This document shows, piece after piece, positions 20,845 to 33,532 of a stretch of 64,000 nucleotides of DNA. Source of the stretch: Kitagawia praeruptora (taxonomy: Eukaryota; Streptophyta; Magnoliopsida; Apiales; Apiaceae); contig CM075347.1 of NCBI GenBank assembly GCA_037693485.1, positions 136,866,501 through 136,930,500 on the forward strand. Reading direction: 5' to 3'. The position numbers and the translations under genes are program-made. Under the pieces are notes generated by a model, which searched no databases, was not told the origin of the DNA, and saw nothing but the letters and a program-made list of their open reading frames with translations. The first letter of the stretch is position 1; each line of letters begins with the position of its first letter.

Positions 20845-23800
20845 ATGGCATCTGATACACAAGGTACCATGGAGTTGAAGCAGCAACCACCAGCGAGGAT
20901 ACAGATATATTCCACCCCAAGCAATGAAATTTCCCCCTTCTGGAGAGGTCTCTATCCCTATCCTTATCCTTTTCTTTCGCTTTTCACCAACATGTTCCTG
21001 ATAGCTTTTATGGATGTGCAAAAGCTTGTATTCACTTATATATGCTATAAACATGTCTTTCTATGTGGCAGAGAAGTATGAGAGAGAAGCTAAGAAGTAT
21101 TGGGATAATTTCTACAAACGCCATCAAGACAGAGTTAGACCTCATCCACTTTTAGCTACTTATTATGAAAATAATAATGGAAAACTGTTTTATGCTATCT
21201 CATTATCATCCAATTGAAAGCAACATATTAATCCACACTCCTGTCAGTGTTTAGCGAAGAGAAAAGTGGTTGGAATCATCATGTTTATTTTTTATTTAGT
21301 AATGCGACATGCAGATTTGAATTCTCCTTATAGTTTCAGAAAATTAGTGTTTTATTGTTATTCTTAAACTTGTACCTATTTTCTATCCTATCATTGGTAG
21401 TGTTTATCGACCTGGATTCTGCATTTAATTATAAATTCTTAAAAACTTCTTTATCTTTAATGTTTCATACACAGCTACGTGGCTGATATTAGTTAACTTT
21501 TTTCTTTCATCAGTTTTTCAAGGATCGACACTACTTGGACAAGGAATGGGGACAGTACTTTCGTGTTAGTATTATGACAATAATGATTATAAGTTATAAC
21601 TCTTGGTTGTGGCTTTAGATATGCATGTATGTTTATATTTAACATGTTTTACTTTTATTTTATTTTATTTTTTTTGCGTTTTTAGGGAGCGGGAAAGAAA
21701 GTTGTATTGGAGGCAAGTTTCCACCTTTTCACTATGCCTTTCATTTCCATGAAGCACTCGAGCTCTATTCATTGTTGTATTAATTGTATTCCTTTTAAAT
21801 GTACATGTTTTAACCATATGCATTTTAACTAGTGAAGAGCTGGATTCAGATATGTTATCATGATGATGAGAAACACAAATTAACATCTTCAGCTTTAAAT
21901 TTTGAATTGGAAGTAGTCAGCAGAGAAAAAATGCTATAAATTTGAAAGTACTACTAAGATATATGACCAACTGTTCTTCACCTTCAAAGGCTGCTCAGTT
22001 TTATGACGCATCTGTTTACCTATACTTGTATTGGATTTGCGAATCTCTTTGCTATTGACACTTATTGTCATTGATTTAATTTTTTGCTCAGTTACTTCAC
22101 ATGTATTTTTGTTGCCGGGCAGATTGGCTGTGGAGCTGGAAACACAATCTTTCCTCTAGTTGCTACATATCCAGATATTTTTGTTCATGCATGTGATTTC
22201 TCACCGCGTGCTGTGGATTTGGTTAAGGTTTGATTTTTACAATGCTGCTAATTATCATGTGCATTAGAGAAATAAGCTCACTTGGGTGTATGCTTTAAAG
22301 TATAAAATTGAAACCGCTGAATGAATACTCTAATAGTATTCCATATACACAGAGGATCAAGTAATTTTTTATGTGCTTGTTTATCTTCTTTTTTTTATTT
22401 CTTAAGTAATAAGTAGACCTTGTTTCTCACATACTGTGTTTCTGCATTTAAAAATCTCATGTCTGTGAGTCTGCCACACAAAAATGTAGATAAGAGTTTA
22501 CGGTTCTTGTTATTTAGGGAGTTTCCACATATTTTTATTTTGTTTATGTGCATACAGAGCTCGGAATCCAAATTTGTTCAGGAATCTTCTTTTTCATGTT
22601 GAATATAAAAAAAAATTCTTATATTTCTGGTTTTTATATCTAGAAAGTGTTTTACGAGTCACTAGTATTTCATCCAAAACTATTAATTAATTCAAATTGA
22701 GCACCTGTATATTCTGGTATCTTTGACATGCACGAGTTATCTTTCAACGCATACTACAAGGCTTGAATGTCATATGATGTGGGATGATTGTTTCTACATA
22801 TTGTCTCAAGTACACTCGGGCGAGTAAAAACTGGCCAAAATGTAATGCTCAGTTTGCTTCTAAAGAATGAATTTGGAAGGGGATGTAGCGAAATTGTACT
22901 GCTTTAGGTGAATATTTATAATTTACATTCCCTTTACCAATTTAAGCTAGAGCTCAATGTTAGAATATAATATAAAGATCCAGTCGAACATTCCTCTACC
23001 AGCCTAAGTCTTGGTTTGAACATGGTATCAGAGCTTAGGCTGGCGGAGTTCTCAAGTTCGACTCCATGCCACCCCCAATATTCTCACAATTTATTATGGA
23101 CACAAAGGCAGGTTATACTCTCCCACCAATTTGTGAAGAATGATTTGCTCTGTTTCAGTTTTCCCCTCTTTCCTCCTACATCCTTCTCTTGTACCATCCG
23201 TTCTGTTAATAAATTTTCATTGCCTTCCAACCAAACAGAGCGTTTAGACTTGGTGGGAGAGATGATTTAAAATCAATGATCTTGAAGATTTCAGGATAGC
23301 CGATTCACAAAATGACAAAAGCTCTCCCGAGTCCCGATTCCCTTCCCCACTAAAAAATAGTTATGTTAACTACCAAAAAAAATGGTCTTGTAGTAATAAT
23401 GTATGTGACATTGACCCAGATTTGTTGGGTTGTCTCATCTTTTCTGCATACCAGAAATCCCACATGTCACTATGCAGGCATTTCTAGTACATCTTGGATA
23501 ACATGTTGTATCCCAATACATAGATAATGCTTCTGATTAATGATGCGGATCAGGAAATAATTGAACTTGCTTTTAATTGTGGTCCTAATTCTTTTCCCTT
23601 CAGATGCATAAAGACTTCACAGAGACCCGGGTGAATGCATTTGTTTGTGATCTGACAGCTGAGGACCTGAGCAAGCAAATATCTCCAGCTTCAGTTGACA
23701 TTGTTACCATGGTATTTATCAAATCTCTATAAAAAAAAAATCGAAGTATAGCCGGATGGCAGCGTGCTGATGTGCATACTTTCTTTCTGGTCTTTCGCTT

Positions 23801-26800
23801 GTAGTATATCACACATATAGTATTATATCCTTGTTCTTGAAGCTGACTTGTAAAGCAGATATTTGTCTTATCTGCAGTATCCCCTGAGAAGATGTCTCAA
23901 GTGTTGCAAAATATAAAAAAGGTTCTGAAGGTAAGATACATATAAGACCCAACATAAAGTTATTGGAAATGAACTTCTGTCTGAGCAGATTTATGATGGT
24001 ACTCGAACAAGTTTAGATGACTAAAAAATGAAGAATGAACAAAAGAATATTCTTTAATCTTTTTTAAATCACAGTTTTCAACCCAACTTATTATCCAGTT
24101 TTTTATTAAACCTAATGATTCTTCATCTAATATATAATATTTGTCAAGAATATAAATCAATTAGGGAACCATAAACCGCTATATACAGATGTGTAGAATT
24201 TGATGTGCAAAAGACTAATGTTCAAGCTTACTTCTGTTTTTTTTTTGTACTTCTTTTTCTTTCATCTGATATGCTCACTTTTTTCCCTCTTTCCAGCCTA
24301 ATGGTTTTGTTTTATTTCGTGACTATGCTGCTGGGGACCTTGCTCAGGTTTACTTCTACTGAATGATCTTGATTCCACAATATTTTGTTGCATACTTGCA
24401 TTTATGTCCAGATTTCTTGATTGTTGCTAATATTATGATGCATATAGAAGCTTCTGATGGTTACTTTAATTTAGCAATAACATTCTCAGGCGAAGAAAAT
24501 GTTTTTTGGTTTTGCTTTGTAATTTACAGTCAGAAAAGACAATATATGTATATAGGCCATTTTTGGGACACGCACATGTACACAGCTTTACCTGTATATT
24601 ACATGGATGCTGAAAAACATGAAGCGAAGTTGTATAATGTAGCTTATATTGCTGTTACTTGTTAAGTGTGTAGAGGTCATAAACAAAAATGTGCCAGACA
24701 TCTCTGTTATGAACTATAAAGATATAAGTTTGCAGCATCTTGGTATTATTTTATAGTTATATTTGGAAGCAATTGCTTCAGATTTTCACGCCATTCATTA
24801 TAGTGAAAGTCTATCTAAAACAGCTACGGGGTTTTATTTTACACAACTACTTTTACACTGTAATTTGTTATGCTCCCCAAGTTAGAATAATTTATAAGCC
24901 AGTTAGTGTGGGAAATTTGATCATATTTCAGGAGATTTGTTGTTTTTGTGACTAATATAAAGTGTTTGTCCCGCGTTTGTAATCGAATTGTTGACAAATA
25001 AAACCTAAAAAAAGTAGCCAAAATTAATTTTCTCAAATTTACAGAGATATCCTTTATAAACATGTTCTGTTTGCATCCTTTCAGTAGCTGTATGTTTAAT
25101 TGACAGGAAAGACTTGCTTCCAAGGATCAAAAGATCAGTGAGAACTTCTATGTCAGAGGCGATGGCACTGTAAGTTGTAATTAGCATGTACGGTTCTAAC
25201 GCTAGTGTGTATAAGCTCTCCTGAGCCACCTTTTTTTTTGCTTTGTAAGCTACATTTTTTCTTGAACTGTATGTATAATCCCAGCGCGCGTTCTACTTTT
25301 CTGAGGAGTTCTTGGGAAATTTGGTCAAGGAAAATGGATTTGATACCAAAGAGCACAGTTTATGCTGCAAGCAAGTGGAAAATCGTTCACGAGAAATAGT
25401 AATGAATCGGTTAGTTAGCATGTGATCCTATTTTAGATTTCAACTGCGTTACTTTTTGTTAATATAGGTTACTGGTGTAGTCAGTGGCAAAACTAGGCTT
25501 CCTCCTTATTTGATGCATTTCTAAATATAATGTCTAAGAAATTGCATGAGTGTTGTTACTTCCTTATGTTACCTTATGTAGAAAATGGTATGGAATTATG
25601 CTTAGCTGCTAATTTGTTTGCATTTCTAAATGTATCCTCTAATAAATTGCATGTTTTTTTTGTAATTACTAATGTTAACTGATGTAGAAGAGGGCATGGG
25701 AAGTAATTATTTATTATTTTTACGAGGAGGCACTAGTCCTTTGAGTTGTTGGGTCATATAATTATTTTAACTTCTCTCGTAGTCTCTGCTTTGTGGCCAT
25801 TTATGACTTTCATGATGCACTTCTTTAAGTGCTTCCTTTTTAACTTCCTCTTTTAACATTTTTCTGTAGAAGCTTCCTTCATTTAATTTATTTTCTTCTT
25901 TCTTGTTTTTCTTACTGTTACATAATAGCTCCCACAGAAAACTATGATGCTTTAAGTTTCTATTTTTTCCTGCTGTTGGCCTGTTGTAGAAGCTTGATTG
26001 ACCTTAGGAAAACTAATATATTCAGCCGCAATTCTTGTGTTACATCTGTGGTATTTACAACATTGCAGAAATTCGGCCTGATATTATTTTATTGTCTGAA
26101 AAATATCTGTATTATTCTTGTATCCTGAGTTCTAATTTAAAATATGTGATAGAGAAAGTGAGTTAGGTGCATGTTAACTGTAGTCGACTAGTCTGAGTCT
26201 AGGTGTCTTCTGGCTACAGGCGATGGGTTCAAGCTGTCTTCCACTTAAGTAGTTTGAGCTACGCGTCTATCACTCAGTCTGAAATCAAGCTACAACTCCT
26301 TTCGAAGGACAGTTCCAAGTGTGATAACAGAGTGATAGAGCCAGCAACTGAGTCTGAGATTGATATGTCTGAAGGAATTATGGAAATGTTTGGCATGTCA
26401 AATTCTAATAACGAGGTAAAAATTTATATTAAGTTTTTCTTCATCCTTAGTTGTCAGTGGCATTTTCCTTTTTCCAAATATGGTACAGCCAGGTCTCATT
26501 TCTAGAACATGTGTCTAATTAAGGGAAACTTCTAGGACAAGGATTAAAGGGAAACTTGACTATTCTTTTCCCTTTTTTTTTAATCCTTGGTTGGGGATGG
26601 GGGATGAGCTTAGAATGTTGCAAAGACTTATCAGCCCATGGTATAACTGATTCTCGTCCTCTAAACTGTTCCCTGCTAGATTAACGAGGTTAATGTAAGA
26701 GACTGGAGTTTCAAGATAAAAGTACTTCCTAAAGAGAACCAACACATATGCAAATCAACTGGTTTGATGCTATGGGAATCAGCTCATCTTATGGCTCATG

Positions 26801-27393
26801 TCCTTGCAACAAATCAACATATTGTTGCAGGGAAAAAGGTGTTAGAGCTGGGTTGTGGCTGCGGAGGAATCTGTTCAATGATTTCCACTGAATCTGCTGA
26901 CCTTGTTGTGGCCACTGATGGAGATGAAAAGGCACTCGAATTGATGTCCGAAAATGTTAGTTCGAATCTCCAGTGCTCTTCACTAGCGAAACTAATTGTG
27001 AAGAGGCTTAAGTGGGGTAATAAAGACCATATAGAAGCAATTAAGGATTTGAATGATGGAGGGTTCGATGTCATTATAGGGACAGATGTGACTTATGTTG
27101 CAGAAGCTATTTTACCCTTGTTTGCAACTGCAAAAGAATTGGTTTCATCTAACAAAAACATCGATAAAGAATTGAAACCAGCTCTTATTTTATGCCATAT
27201 TTTTCGCAGAGTCGATGAGCCCTCTATACTTTCAGCTGCATCTAAATTTGGTTTTAAGCTCATTGATAGGTGGCCTGATGAATCTGCAACTGCCTCTTCT
27301 CATAGCATTATCAGCAATTGGTTCAAAGAAGATACTCGAGATGAGTACATTCCCAGCACGGCTTTGAATATTATGTACTTCACTATACTATAA
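20845..27393 (+). CDS. TRM140: Two-domain methyltransferase, TRM140/METTL2-like plus METTL21-like
   Basis: Twelve exons: 20845-20947, 21072-21133, 21514-21564, 21686-21712, 22123-22227, 23604-23711, 23859-23930, 24297-24347, 25107-25169, 25285-25409, 26220-26415, 26680-27393. The frame is continuous, about 558 residues. The first domain carries KYEREAKKYWD, FFKDRHYLDKEWG, the SAM-binding GAGKKVVLE-IGCGAGNT and DFSPRAVDLVK, and ENFYVRGDGTRAFYFS, all typical of tRNA m3C32 methyltransferases of the TRM140/METTL2/6/8 family. The second (from about residue 330) has TGLMLWESAHLMAHVL, KVLELGCGCGGI and DVIIGTDVTYV, like METTL21-type protein methyltransferases. Plants are known to carry such double-domain proteins. 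Intron 4 (21713-22122) starts with GC. Expected in cytosol acting on tRNA; the second domain's substrate is unknown. Confidence 0.9.
21713..22122 (+). other. GC-AG intron of the methyltransferase gene
   Basis: The exon ends TTGGAG and the intron begins GCAAGT, with acceptor GGGCAG before ATTGGCTGTGG. Joining here keeps the SAM-binding motif (VVLE|IGCGAG) in frame; no nearby GT donor does. AG|GCAAGT is the usual GC-donor consensus. Confidence 0.85.
22958..23034 (+). mobile_element. TRIM/copia-like LTR end with initiator-Met primer site
   Basis: A short LTR-like unit starts TGTTAGAATATAATAT (22958) and ends TTTGAACA (23022). Directly after it is TGGTATCAGAGC (23023-23034), complementary to the 3' end of initiator methionyl tRNA. 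This layout is typical of miniature LTR elements (TRIM). No second LTR was found, so it is truncated. It lies within intron 5 of the methyltransferase gene. Confidence 0.6.
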
Positions 27394-28298
27394 TCAGTCT
27401 CTAAACTTGCTGGAGATTTATTGTCAGATACCGGAATTCATGGAACACAGAATAGTTAGTCCATTTTACATGCCTGTGAAAGTGTTGTATTTTACTTTTT
27501 TGGCCGTATGTTGTTTTCTTACATGAATTATTGTTGCATCTCATACATGTTGCTGAAGCAGCGGAACTTGTAAAAATGTGGAATTTGATCTATTCTTGTT
27601 TAACTTAAAGAAGTTGAAGCTGAAACTCCTGTTCTTGAACAGGCATTGTAATGACCATGTTGGAATTCGTCTTGTGGAGCAAAACTTGTTGAAGCTTTCC
27701 GTCCCCAGTGTGTGTGTGTGTGTGTGAAACTGTATCTACAAAGTTTAGAGTTTATGCAACAATTTTCTATATCTGTTGGCTGAATGTGTTCGGTAATAGG
27801 GTAAATAATAAACAGACATTTTACAAAGGCATCCATTTATCTGTAAAGAAGAATGTCAGAAGAAGAATGTATCCATGCTTCGCATATTGATTGTGTATTC
27901 GTGCTTTCATTTCTCGTGCATCACGCATCTCCCTGTCATCTGCATCATTAGAGCAAGTTCTACCTAGTTACCTTCTAATTTGGTAGTATTGGGAGCCCAG
28001 GTTGCTTTTAACCTTTCTATGCATGTGCCATGGCTTTGTATTTTTTAAAAAGGTTGAAAAGTAATACTGCTTTTGAGTAAATATATACTTTCATAACCTT
28101 AATGGAAGTGACATTACCAGAACAAATTTTTTTATTGAGTAGAACATCAATGAAATTAAAATTTGACAAAAAAGATATTGTGTAAATTACATTCAGCCAA
28201 TTGGATCTTGCACTTTATTTTCTTAATTATTTACAAAATCGCATGCATGCATGAAACAAAACCTTACATGTTATATCGAGCCCTGCATAAATTACTAA
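27394..28298. other. 3' flank of the methyltransferase gene
   Basis: Probable 3' untranslated region then AT-rich spacer, with a short (GT)n tract at 27709-27725. No other gene or bounded element seen. Confidence 0.5.
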
Positions 28299-28647
28299 GA
28301 GCATCTTCAATCAGTTCAAATCTGTTAGCAATATCCTATATGGCAAGTCCATTTAGCTATTGAGATAGCAATTTAGCAGTTCCAACGCAAGTTTGTAGCT
28401 AATAAACTTTTTACATAACACATATGCTTATCTATATTTGTCAAACCTTTACAGATCTGTAAGCCATTCCACTTCATCTCCCTCAATTGCCAATATTTCC
28501 TCCTGCCACTTTTCCCTCCAATTGCAATACCCTAAACTATCTTCTCTCCAATTTTACCACAATTTTATCTTTCTCCAACCCAAAAGCTAAAAATCCTAGT
28601 TTATCTCGTTATCAAGGTCATGGATGCAACTTTTACATATGATAAAA

Positions 28648-28690
28648 GGGAGGTTCACCTGTTTTAAAAGGGTGGTTCACCCCTTTTTGT
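28648..28690. repeat. GGTTCACC(C)CTTTTA repeats, left copy
   Basis: Two units of the motif also arrayed at 37996-38110. They mark the left side of the site into which the Tat/L1 nest was inserted. Confidence 0.6.
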
Positions 28691-28882
28691 TAAAATGAGT
28701 TCAATATTAGCACAGATTAGTGCCGATTAGCACCGTTTAGTGCTGTTTTAAGCACTGTTTAGTGCCTGTTAGCACAGATTAGTGCCGATTAGCACCGTTT
28801 AGTGCTGTTTAAGCACGGATTAGTGCCGATTAGCACTGTTTAGCGCTGATTAGTGCCGTTTTATGCCGTTTAACATCGTTTA

Positions 28883-29892
28883 ACAGGGGGAGCCATTGGG
28901 CGATCACCTTCCGACATCTTGATCTTGAAGCTTGAACTTGATCTTGCAACTTGAAGGCTAGAGAACTTAAGAATTTGAGAGCTTTGAAATGAAGAAGTGA
29001 AGTGAAGTGAAATGAAATGAAGGTTGCTTCCCCTCTTTTATGGAAAAAGCATGACCTGCTACATCAAGTTGAACTTCAGCTTGGTTTGCGTTTACAAGTC
29101 ATCTATCGTTTAAAGATTAAAAAAAAGACAGAAATTATCCGCGATATACAGAAAGAATCGTTATAATTCATATATGCCAGAAAAGAAATAGCTGAAATAT
29201 TTGCTGGACGGATGATTGCGCTTAAGAAGTTAAGTAACGAGTTTAGCCCTAAGCACAAGATTAGCAGTGCTAATCATAAATTAAGGAGTAATATCGTTAG
29301 AAGTCACGAATGACCAAACTGACGACTGATGATCAAGATCAAGGTTCTTGATCCTTAGGATCACGGATGATTTTAGATCCTAGATCCCTGACGACTTAAG
29401 ATCAAGATCGAGATTCTTGATCCTTAAGATAACGAAGTCACGAATGACCAAAATAGTGACTTGAGATCAAGATCGAGATTCTTGATCCTCAAGACCACGG
29501 ATGATTTTCAGGTCCGGGCATTTTATCCAACCACGAAGTGGCCGACCACGACACCCGGAGGGCCGTAGCCGACCACGAGGTGGCCGACCATGGAGGTTAG
29601 TTCGTGGTCCTAGAACTTGAATTTTTCAGTGAACCTCGGATGGTTTTTAGTGCTGAAACGAGGTCAAAACTTGAATTTTTCAGTGAATCTCGGATGATTT
29701 TCAGTGCTAAAACGAGGTCAATGTTAGCACAGATTAGTGCCGATTAGCACCGTTTAGTGCTGTTTAAAGCACAGGTTAGTGTCGATTAACAAAGATTAGT
29801 GTCGTTTAAGCACGGATTAGTGCCGATTAACACTGTTTAGCATTGATTAGTGTCGTTAGTGCCGTTTTATGCCGTTTGACATCGTTTAACAT
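28883..29892 (+). repeat. Tat internal repeat block, copy 1
   Basis: Starts ACAGGGGGAGCCATTGGG and ends near ATCGTTTAACAT; closely matches 33486-34631. It contains GATCAAGATC(A/G)AG-type inverted words, a short GCCGACCACGA array and the degenerate GATTAGTGCCGATTAGCAC array. The part at 28697-28882 repeats the end of this block, so copies were once head-to-tail. Confidence 0.85.
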
Positions 29893-31905
29893 CAGCCAAG
29901 TGTGCTTTTGGTGTTGGATCAGGAAAGTTTTTGGGTTTGATGGTTTCGAAGAGAGGCATAAAGGCCAACCCTGACAAGATCAAAGCGATCTTGGACATGG
30001 AACCACCCCGCTCCATACGAGATGTACAGAAGCTAACTGGCCGAGTTGCGGCCCTAGGGAGATTCATCTCCAAGTCTGGTGATAAGTGCTTGCCTTTCTT
30101 TCAGGCCTTAAAGAAAGTGAGAAATTTTGAGTGGACTACAGAAAGCCAAGAGGCCTTTGAGCAGCTGAAGAAATACATGGCTGAGGCCCCGTTGTTGGCC
30201 AAACCAAGCCCTGGGGAAACTCTCTACTTATACCTGGCGGTATCTGAGCAAGCATTGAGTGCTGTTCTTGTTCGAGAAGAGAAAAAGATTCAGAAACCTA
30301 TTTATTATGTGAGCAAGGTTTTGCATGGGGCTGAGTTGAATTACTCAACCATAGAGAAGTTTGCATTGGCTTTGGTGACGGCCTCGAGGAAGCTACGACC
30401 ATACTTCCAGTCGCACAAAATTGAAGTCCTGACGGACCAGCAGTTGAGGAACATATTGCATAGCCCAAAGGCCAGTGGAAGGCTAATCAAATGGGCCATA
30501 GAGCTTGGAGAATTTGATATCAAGTATAAGCCACGGACAGCCATTAAGGCTCAGGCATTGGCTGACTTCGTGGTCGAATGCACCATTAACAACCAAGAAG
30601 TCGGGGGGCAGGAGATAGTAACCACCCCTGAAAGTGGAGATAAAGATGAAGAACTTGTAGCAGATCAGAAGGAATATTGGGTGCTCTATTTTGATGGAGC
30701 ATCAAAAACAAAATCTAGTGGTGCAGGTTTGGTTTTGCAAAACCCCGATGGGTTCACAGTTGAGTACGCTTTGAAGTTGGATTTTCCTACTACCAACAAT
30801 GAAGCTGAGTATGAGGCATTGATAGCTGGGTTAGGCTTAGCCAGAGTCATGAGGGTCAAGAACCTTAAAGTGTGTGGAGACTCAAGACTGGTAGTCTCGC
30901 AAGTGAATGGCGAATTTGAGGCCAAGGACGAGACTATGGCGAAATACTTGAGAATCGTGAAAGCTGTTATGACTCAATTTGAGGAATGCTATGTGGAGCA
31001 CATCCCAAGAGAGGAAAACGTTAAGGCTGATGCCTTGTCCTCTGAAATAGAGAATTATGCAGGGAGTGTTTACTTCCAGGTCTTGAAGGCCCCGTCCATC
31101 AACTCTAAGTTGATAGCACCAATTAATCTAGGAAGCTGTTGGATGGATCCCATCAAAGCTCACCTTGAAATTGGATGGCTTCCTGACGATGCCTTGGAGG
31201 CACGAAAGTTGTCAGTAAGAGCATTGAGATACGCCCTGATCGACGGCATTCTCTACAAGAGATCGTTTGTCATCCCATACCTGAAGTGTTTAAGGCCCCA
31301 TGAGGCAAGAGAAGCGTTGGAAGAAGTTCATGGAGGGATTTGTGGACAACACTTGGGGGGCAGAGCCCTAGCTCATAAGATCACACGACTAGGATTCTAT
31401 TGGCCAGAGATGTTGGCCGATGCGCAAAATTATGTTAAGAAGTGTGACAGATGCCAAAAGCACGCTCCAATTGTAAGGCAGCCGCCTGAGATGTTAACTT
31501 CAGTTAACTCTCCTATTCCGTTTGCGATGTGGGGGATGGACATACTTGGTCCTTTCCCTATGGCTTCTGCACAAAGAAAGTTTCTGATAGTGGCTATCGA
31601 CTACTTCACTAAATGGATTGAGGCCAAACCCCTAGCCAAGATAACCACCAAGCAAGTTGCCCAGTTCTTTTGGGATAACGTGATCTGTAGATATGGAATC
31701 CCACGAATCCTTGTGACGGATAATGGGACGAAATTCAACAATGAAGAATTCAAGAAGTACTGTGAGGAAAATGCTATTGATCTTCGTTTCACTTCAGTAG
31801 CACACCCGCAAGCTAATGGACAAGCTGAAGTAGCCAATCGGATAATCCTTGATGGACTGAAGAAAAGGGTCGAACGCTCAAGGAACACCTAGGTGGATGA
31901 GTTAC
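29893..31905 (+). pseudogene. Tat pol fragment: late RT, RNase H, second RNase H, integrase N-terminal half
   Basis: Open from about 29893 to a stop at 31890-31892. Seen in order: the RT thumb/connection (GLMVSKRGIKANPDKIKAI), RNase H (PIYYVSKVLHGAELNYSTIEK, LTDQQLRNIL), a second, cellular-type RNase H (YFDGASKTKSSGAGLVL, TNNEAEYEALIAGL, GDSRLVVSQVNGEF), the integrase HHCC zinc finger (EVHGGICGQHLGG...CDRCQKHA) and part of the DDE core (WGMDILGPFP, TDNGTKF). The residue expected to be Trp after ..SRNT is TAG, followed by a one-base deletion and loss of the rest of integrase. Upstream RT catalytic motifs are absent. Confidence 0.85.
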
Positions 31906-33532
31906 GAAAATCTTGGTCATCGATGAACTTAAGAAAATCTTGGGACCTATGATAGGCCTGGATAACCTTATCAGCATCAGATGCCTTCTTTCGGGCTAAA
32001 GAAGAAAGTTATTTACGGGTGGATGCAGCATTAACTTCGGCACGAACAATTTGGGAGTGCAGATCTTCAATCTCTTCCTTGAACCTTGCAGAGTCATTCT
32101 TCAAGCTAATATTCTCATCCCTAAAAGCCCGGCCTTGAGTTGAGACAGTTTTAAAGTAAGCATTGGCCTGCAATAAGGAAATGGGTGAGCTACAAGGAAT
32201 ACACAAAGTCGAAATCAATAACAGTATCGAACTTAACAGAGGGAATTTCATACCTGATACAAGGCTTGAGAGCCCATAAGCTGAGACTCATCCATTTTGT
32301 CACCTGCGTGCATGGTCACTTGATCGGGAGGAGTGATTGAAAGCTTGGACCAGTCTAGAGCTAGATGAGGGCTCCCAAAGACTGAGTCTTGTTCACATAT
32401 ACCCCAAGGAGGTATGAAAGGAGTCCTGACATCCCCATCAGCGTTCCGGGATCGTTTTCCGCCTTGGGAGCAGCGCTACAAGAAGTTGGGGATATGAGGC
32501 TTAGTATGATTCAGTAGTTCCTCAGCCTTCTTCTTCATCCTTTTAGTCACAGTCGGCTGGTTTTGAGGACGACTATCAATCTCCTCGGCAGCTGAAATAC
32601 AAAGAAAAAAAATATCGGGATAAGAACAAACAGAGTTCATAATAAGCTCAAGTAAGAAAGTTACCCTCAATGGAAAGAAAGCTAAGGCCAGCCTCAATAA
32701 GATTCTTTTCATTTAGAAAAGTTTTATAGTGTGTACGGCCGTCATCAGCAAGAAGCCTATCTCGATCCCACAATTCTGAGTCACTAAGATCACACACGAA
32801 ATGTGAACTATCTTCCACGGATCCAAATCTCTTCACAAAGAAGTTGCCCCAGTCACCACCTTTCCACTCAAGAACTACAAACTCCGTTTCCCAGAAATGC
32901 TGTGAATCTGGAAAGGAGAAGGGATTAACTATGTGTGAAAGTTTAGCTCGGTGCTGAAGGCTAACCCATCCTTTCTTGGAGTCGGAAGAGTTTCTGGCCC
33001 CGAAAATACTTCAAAACATTGTAGTAGTCGGAAGAATCTCCAATTGGCGACACCTTATTAAGAAAATAGAGATGTACCTCCAAGCGTTGGGATACAACTG
33101 ACAGGGGTGGATTTGATACTCCGCCAGCAATCTAATGATAAAATTATCAACTGGGAATCTGAACCCAGCATCTAAGGCACCCCAGTGAACGCAAATCCTT
33201 TCAGGATGCCAGTTGCATGTTCTATCTGATGGGTTTGGAAGACGAACCTTAACGGCACTTGGAAAGTGGTATGTCTCCCTTATTTCTTGGGCATCTCGTT
33301 CCGACAACTTACTCGGACTGTTAAAAGAATCTAAGCTGGCACAGTTTGGGAATGCTTCCCTTATAATGTTTAGAAGATCTAGCAAGGATTCAAATCTATG
33401 TTCAACATATGAAGGAGGTTTGATTTGTTCTTTACCTTAGGTGGTCCTCATTTTACTCATCTTCGCCATAGCTTCCATCATGGAGACAGGGGGAGCCATT
33501 GGGCGATCACCTTCCGACATCTTGTTCTTGAA
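31880..33532 (-). pseudogene. Antisense spliced ORF of the Tat element
   Basis: On the minus strand an ORF starts at an ATG in repeat block 2 (about 33518; MSEGDRPMAPPVSMMEAM). It runs through KPPSYVEHRF, LSERDAQEIRETYHFP and WHPERICVHWGALDAGFRFP...LLAEYQIHPCQLYPNAWRYI to about 32665. GT-AG introns can be drawn at about 32664-32593 and 32250-32170. A coiled-coil-rich end (RFKEEIEDLHSQIVRAEV) follows. In-frame stops interrupt it: TAA after KMRTT, TGA after TTTMF, TAG after IPNFL and TAA after ASTRK. Such antisense genes of unknown role are known in Tat elements (Grande, Retand). Confidence 0.7.

Noticed and set aside
28697..28882. CRISPR-like array
   Set aside because: Units are degenerate, have no unique spacers and belong to the 3' region of a plant Tat element.
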